This document shows positions 59,589-59,788 of a DNA stretch of 59,788 bases, piece after piece. The stretch lies in the NCBI RefSeq assembly GCF_000429725.1, contig NZ_KE386947.1:21337-81124 (forward strand). The letters are read 5' to 3'. The notes under the pieces are model-generated. The model made no database searches. It saw only the letters and a program-made list of their open reading frames with translations, and was not told the origin of the DNA. Made by a program: the position numbers and the translations under genes. This DNA comes from Alkalicoccus chagannorensis DSM 18086. Lineage in GTDB: Bacteria > Bacillota > Bacilli > Bacillales > Salisediminibacteriaceae. Numbering within the stretch: the stretch's first letter is position 1; each line of letters starts with the position of its first letter.

Positions 59589-59788
59589 ATGAATTATAAC
59601 CGAAACGAAAACATCAAGCAAATCCATTCAGAGACATTGATTATCGGTGTTGATATTGCGAAAAAAACCAACTACGCCCGGGCTCAGGATGACCGCGGTA
59701 TTGATCTTGCCGAAGCCTTTCGGTTCGATAACAGGTATTCTGGATTCCGTGCTTTGTTGGAATGGGTGACTCAACTGAAAACATCGTT
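59589..59788 (+). mobile_element. IS110-family transposase, 5' part (cut by window end)
   Basis: The frame starts at ATG 59589 after CCAAGGAGG and runs off the window. Within 66 residues, SETLIIGVDIAKKTNYARAQ is the N-terminal RuvC-like (DEDD) motif of IS110-type transposases. The non-coding DNA from about 59450 to 59588 has short inverted segments and would be part of the element's left end, where IS110 elements encode a guide (bridge) RNA. Element boundaries cannot be fixed here. Confidence 0.8.

Overview
The window looks like a chromosomal segment from a moderately GC-rich (high-50s percent by eye), probably salt-tolerant member of the Bacillaceae. This rests on several signs: B. subtilis-type LexA boxes (CGAAC-N4-GTTC), an MntR-type operator, a cre site, Rex-like boxes, a RocR/sigma-54 arginine module, a PucA-E/L/M purine operon, YhaM, strong GGAGG ribosome binding sites with frequent TTG/GTG starts, and a strikingly acidic secreted lipoprotein. 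The genus is inference.

Layout. 1-2.6 kb: a 21-bp repeat array and a TetR/MFS efflux pair. 3.1-5.8 kb: a manganese ABC transporter behind an MntR box. 7.0-14.8 kb: a catabolic locus with an extradiol dioxygenase, a GntR regulator and a six-gene operon (alpha/beta hydrolase, FMN reductase, FAH hydrolase, enoyl-CoA hydratase, P-loop protein, amidohydrolase). Its two main promoters carry the same AT-rich palindrome over the -10 box. 15-16.8 kb: a LexA-boxed small gene and a c-di-GMP-I riboswitch in front of a secreted protein. 16.9-20.2 kb: an ABC exporter, MarR and an epoxide-hydrolase-like enzyme. 20.4-25.4 kb: an NlpC/P60 hydrolase, a YdjM-like protein, a macro-domain protein and a chemoreceptor. 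25.5-27.8 kb: NADH oxidase behind a cluster of Rex-like boxes, and a GNAT. 28.1-34.7 kb: PAP2, YhaM, NUDIX, quinone reductase, an M20 amidohydrolase and an OYE. 35.4-39.8 kb: rocR-rocD-rocA with a sigma-54 promoter. 40.7 kb: a fatty-acid desaturase. 41.8-43.3 kb: an AT-rich gene for an apparent SAP/FokI-like orphan nuclease. 44.4 kb: amidase. 45.9-54.4 kb: a nine-gene operon taking guanine/xanthine through urate to allantoin. 55.5-58.4 kb: an SOS Y-family polymerase and formamidase with an FmdB-like protein. 59.6 kb to the end: the start of an IS110-family transposase.

The metabolic theme is scavenging of nitrogen and carbon: purines, arginine/ornithine, formamide, amides, and an aromatic or heterocyclic compound. 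The intergenic DNA is unusual because it is filled with dispersed structured repeats. The most remarkable is an element containing nine 21-bp units, always arranged as four units, one 19-bp step, then five units. Its first-to-last distance is exactly 166 bp in all five copies. A second family (about 140 bp, three hairpins, copies with compensatory changes) sits behind many terminators. A third (about 212 bp) occurs twice. No rRNA, tRNA or CRISPR array was recognised.
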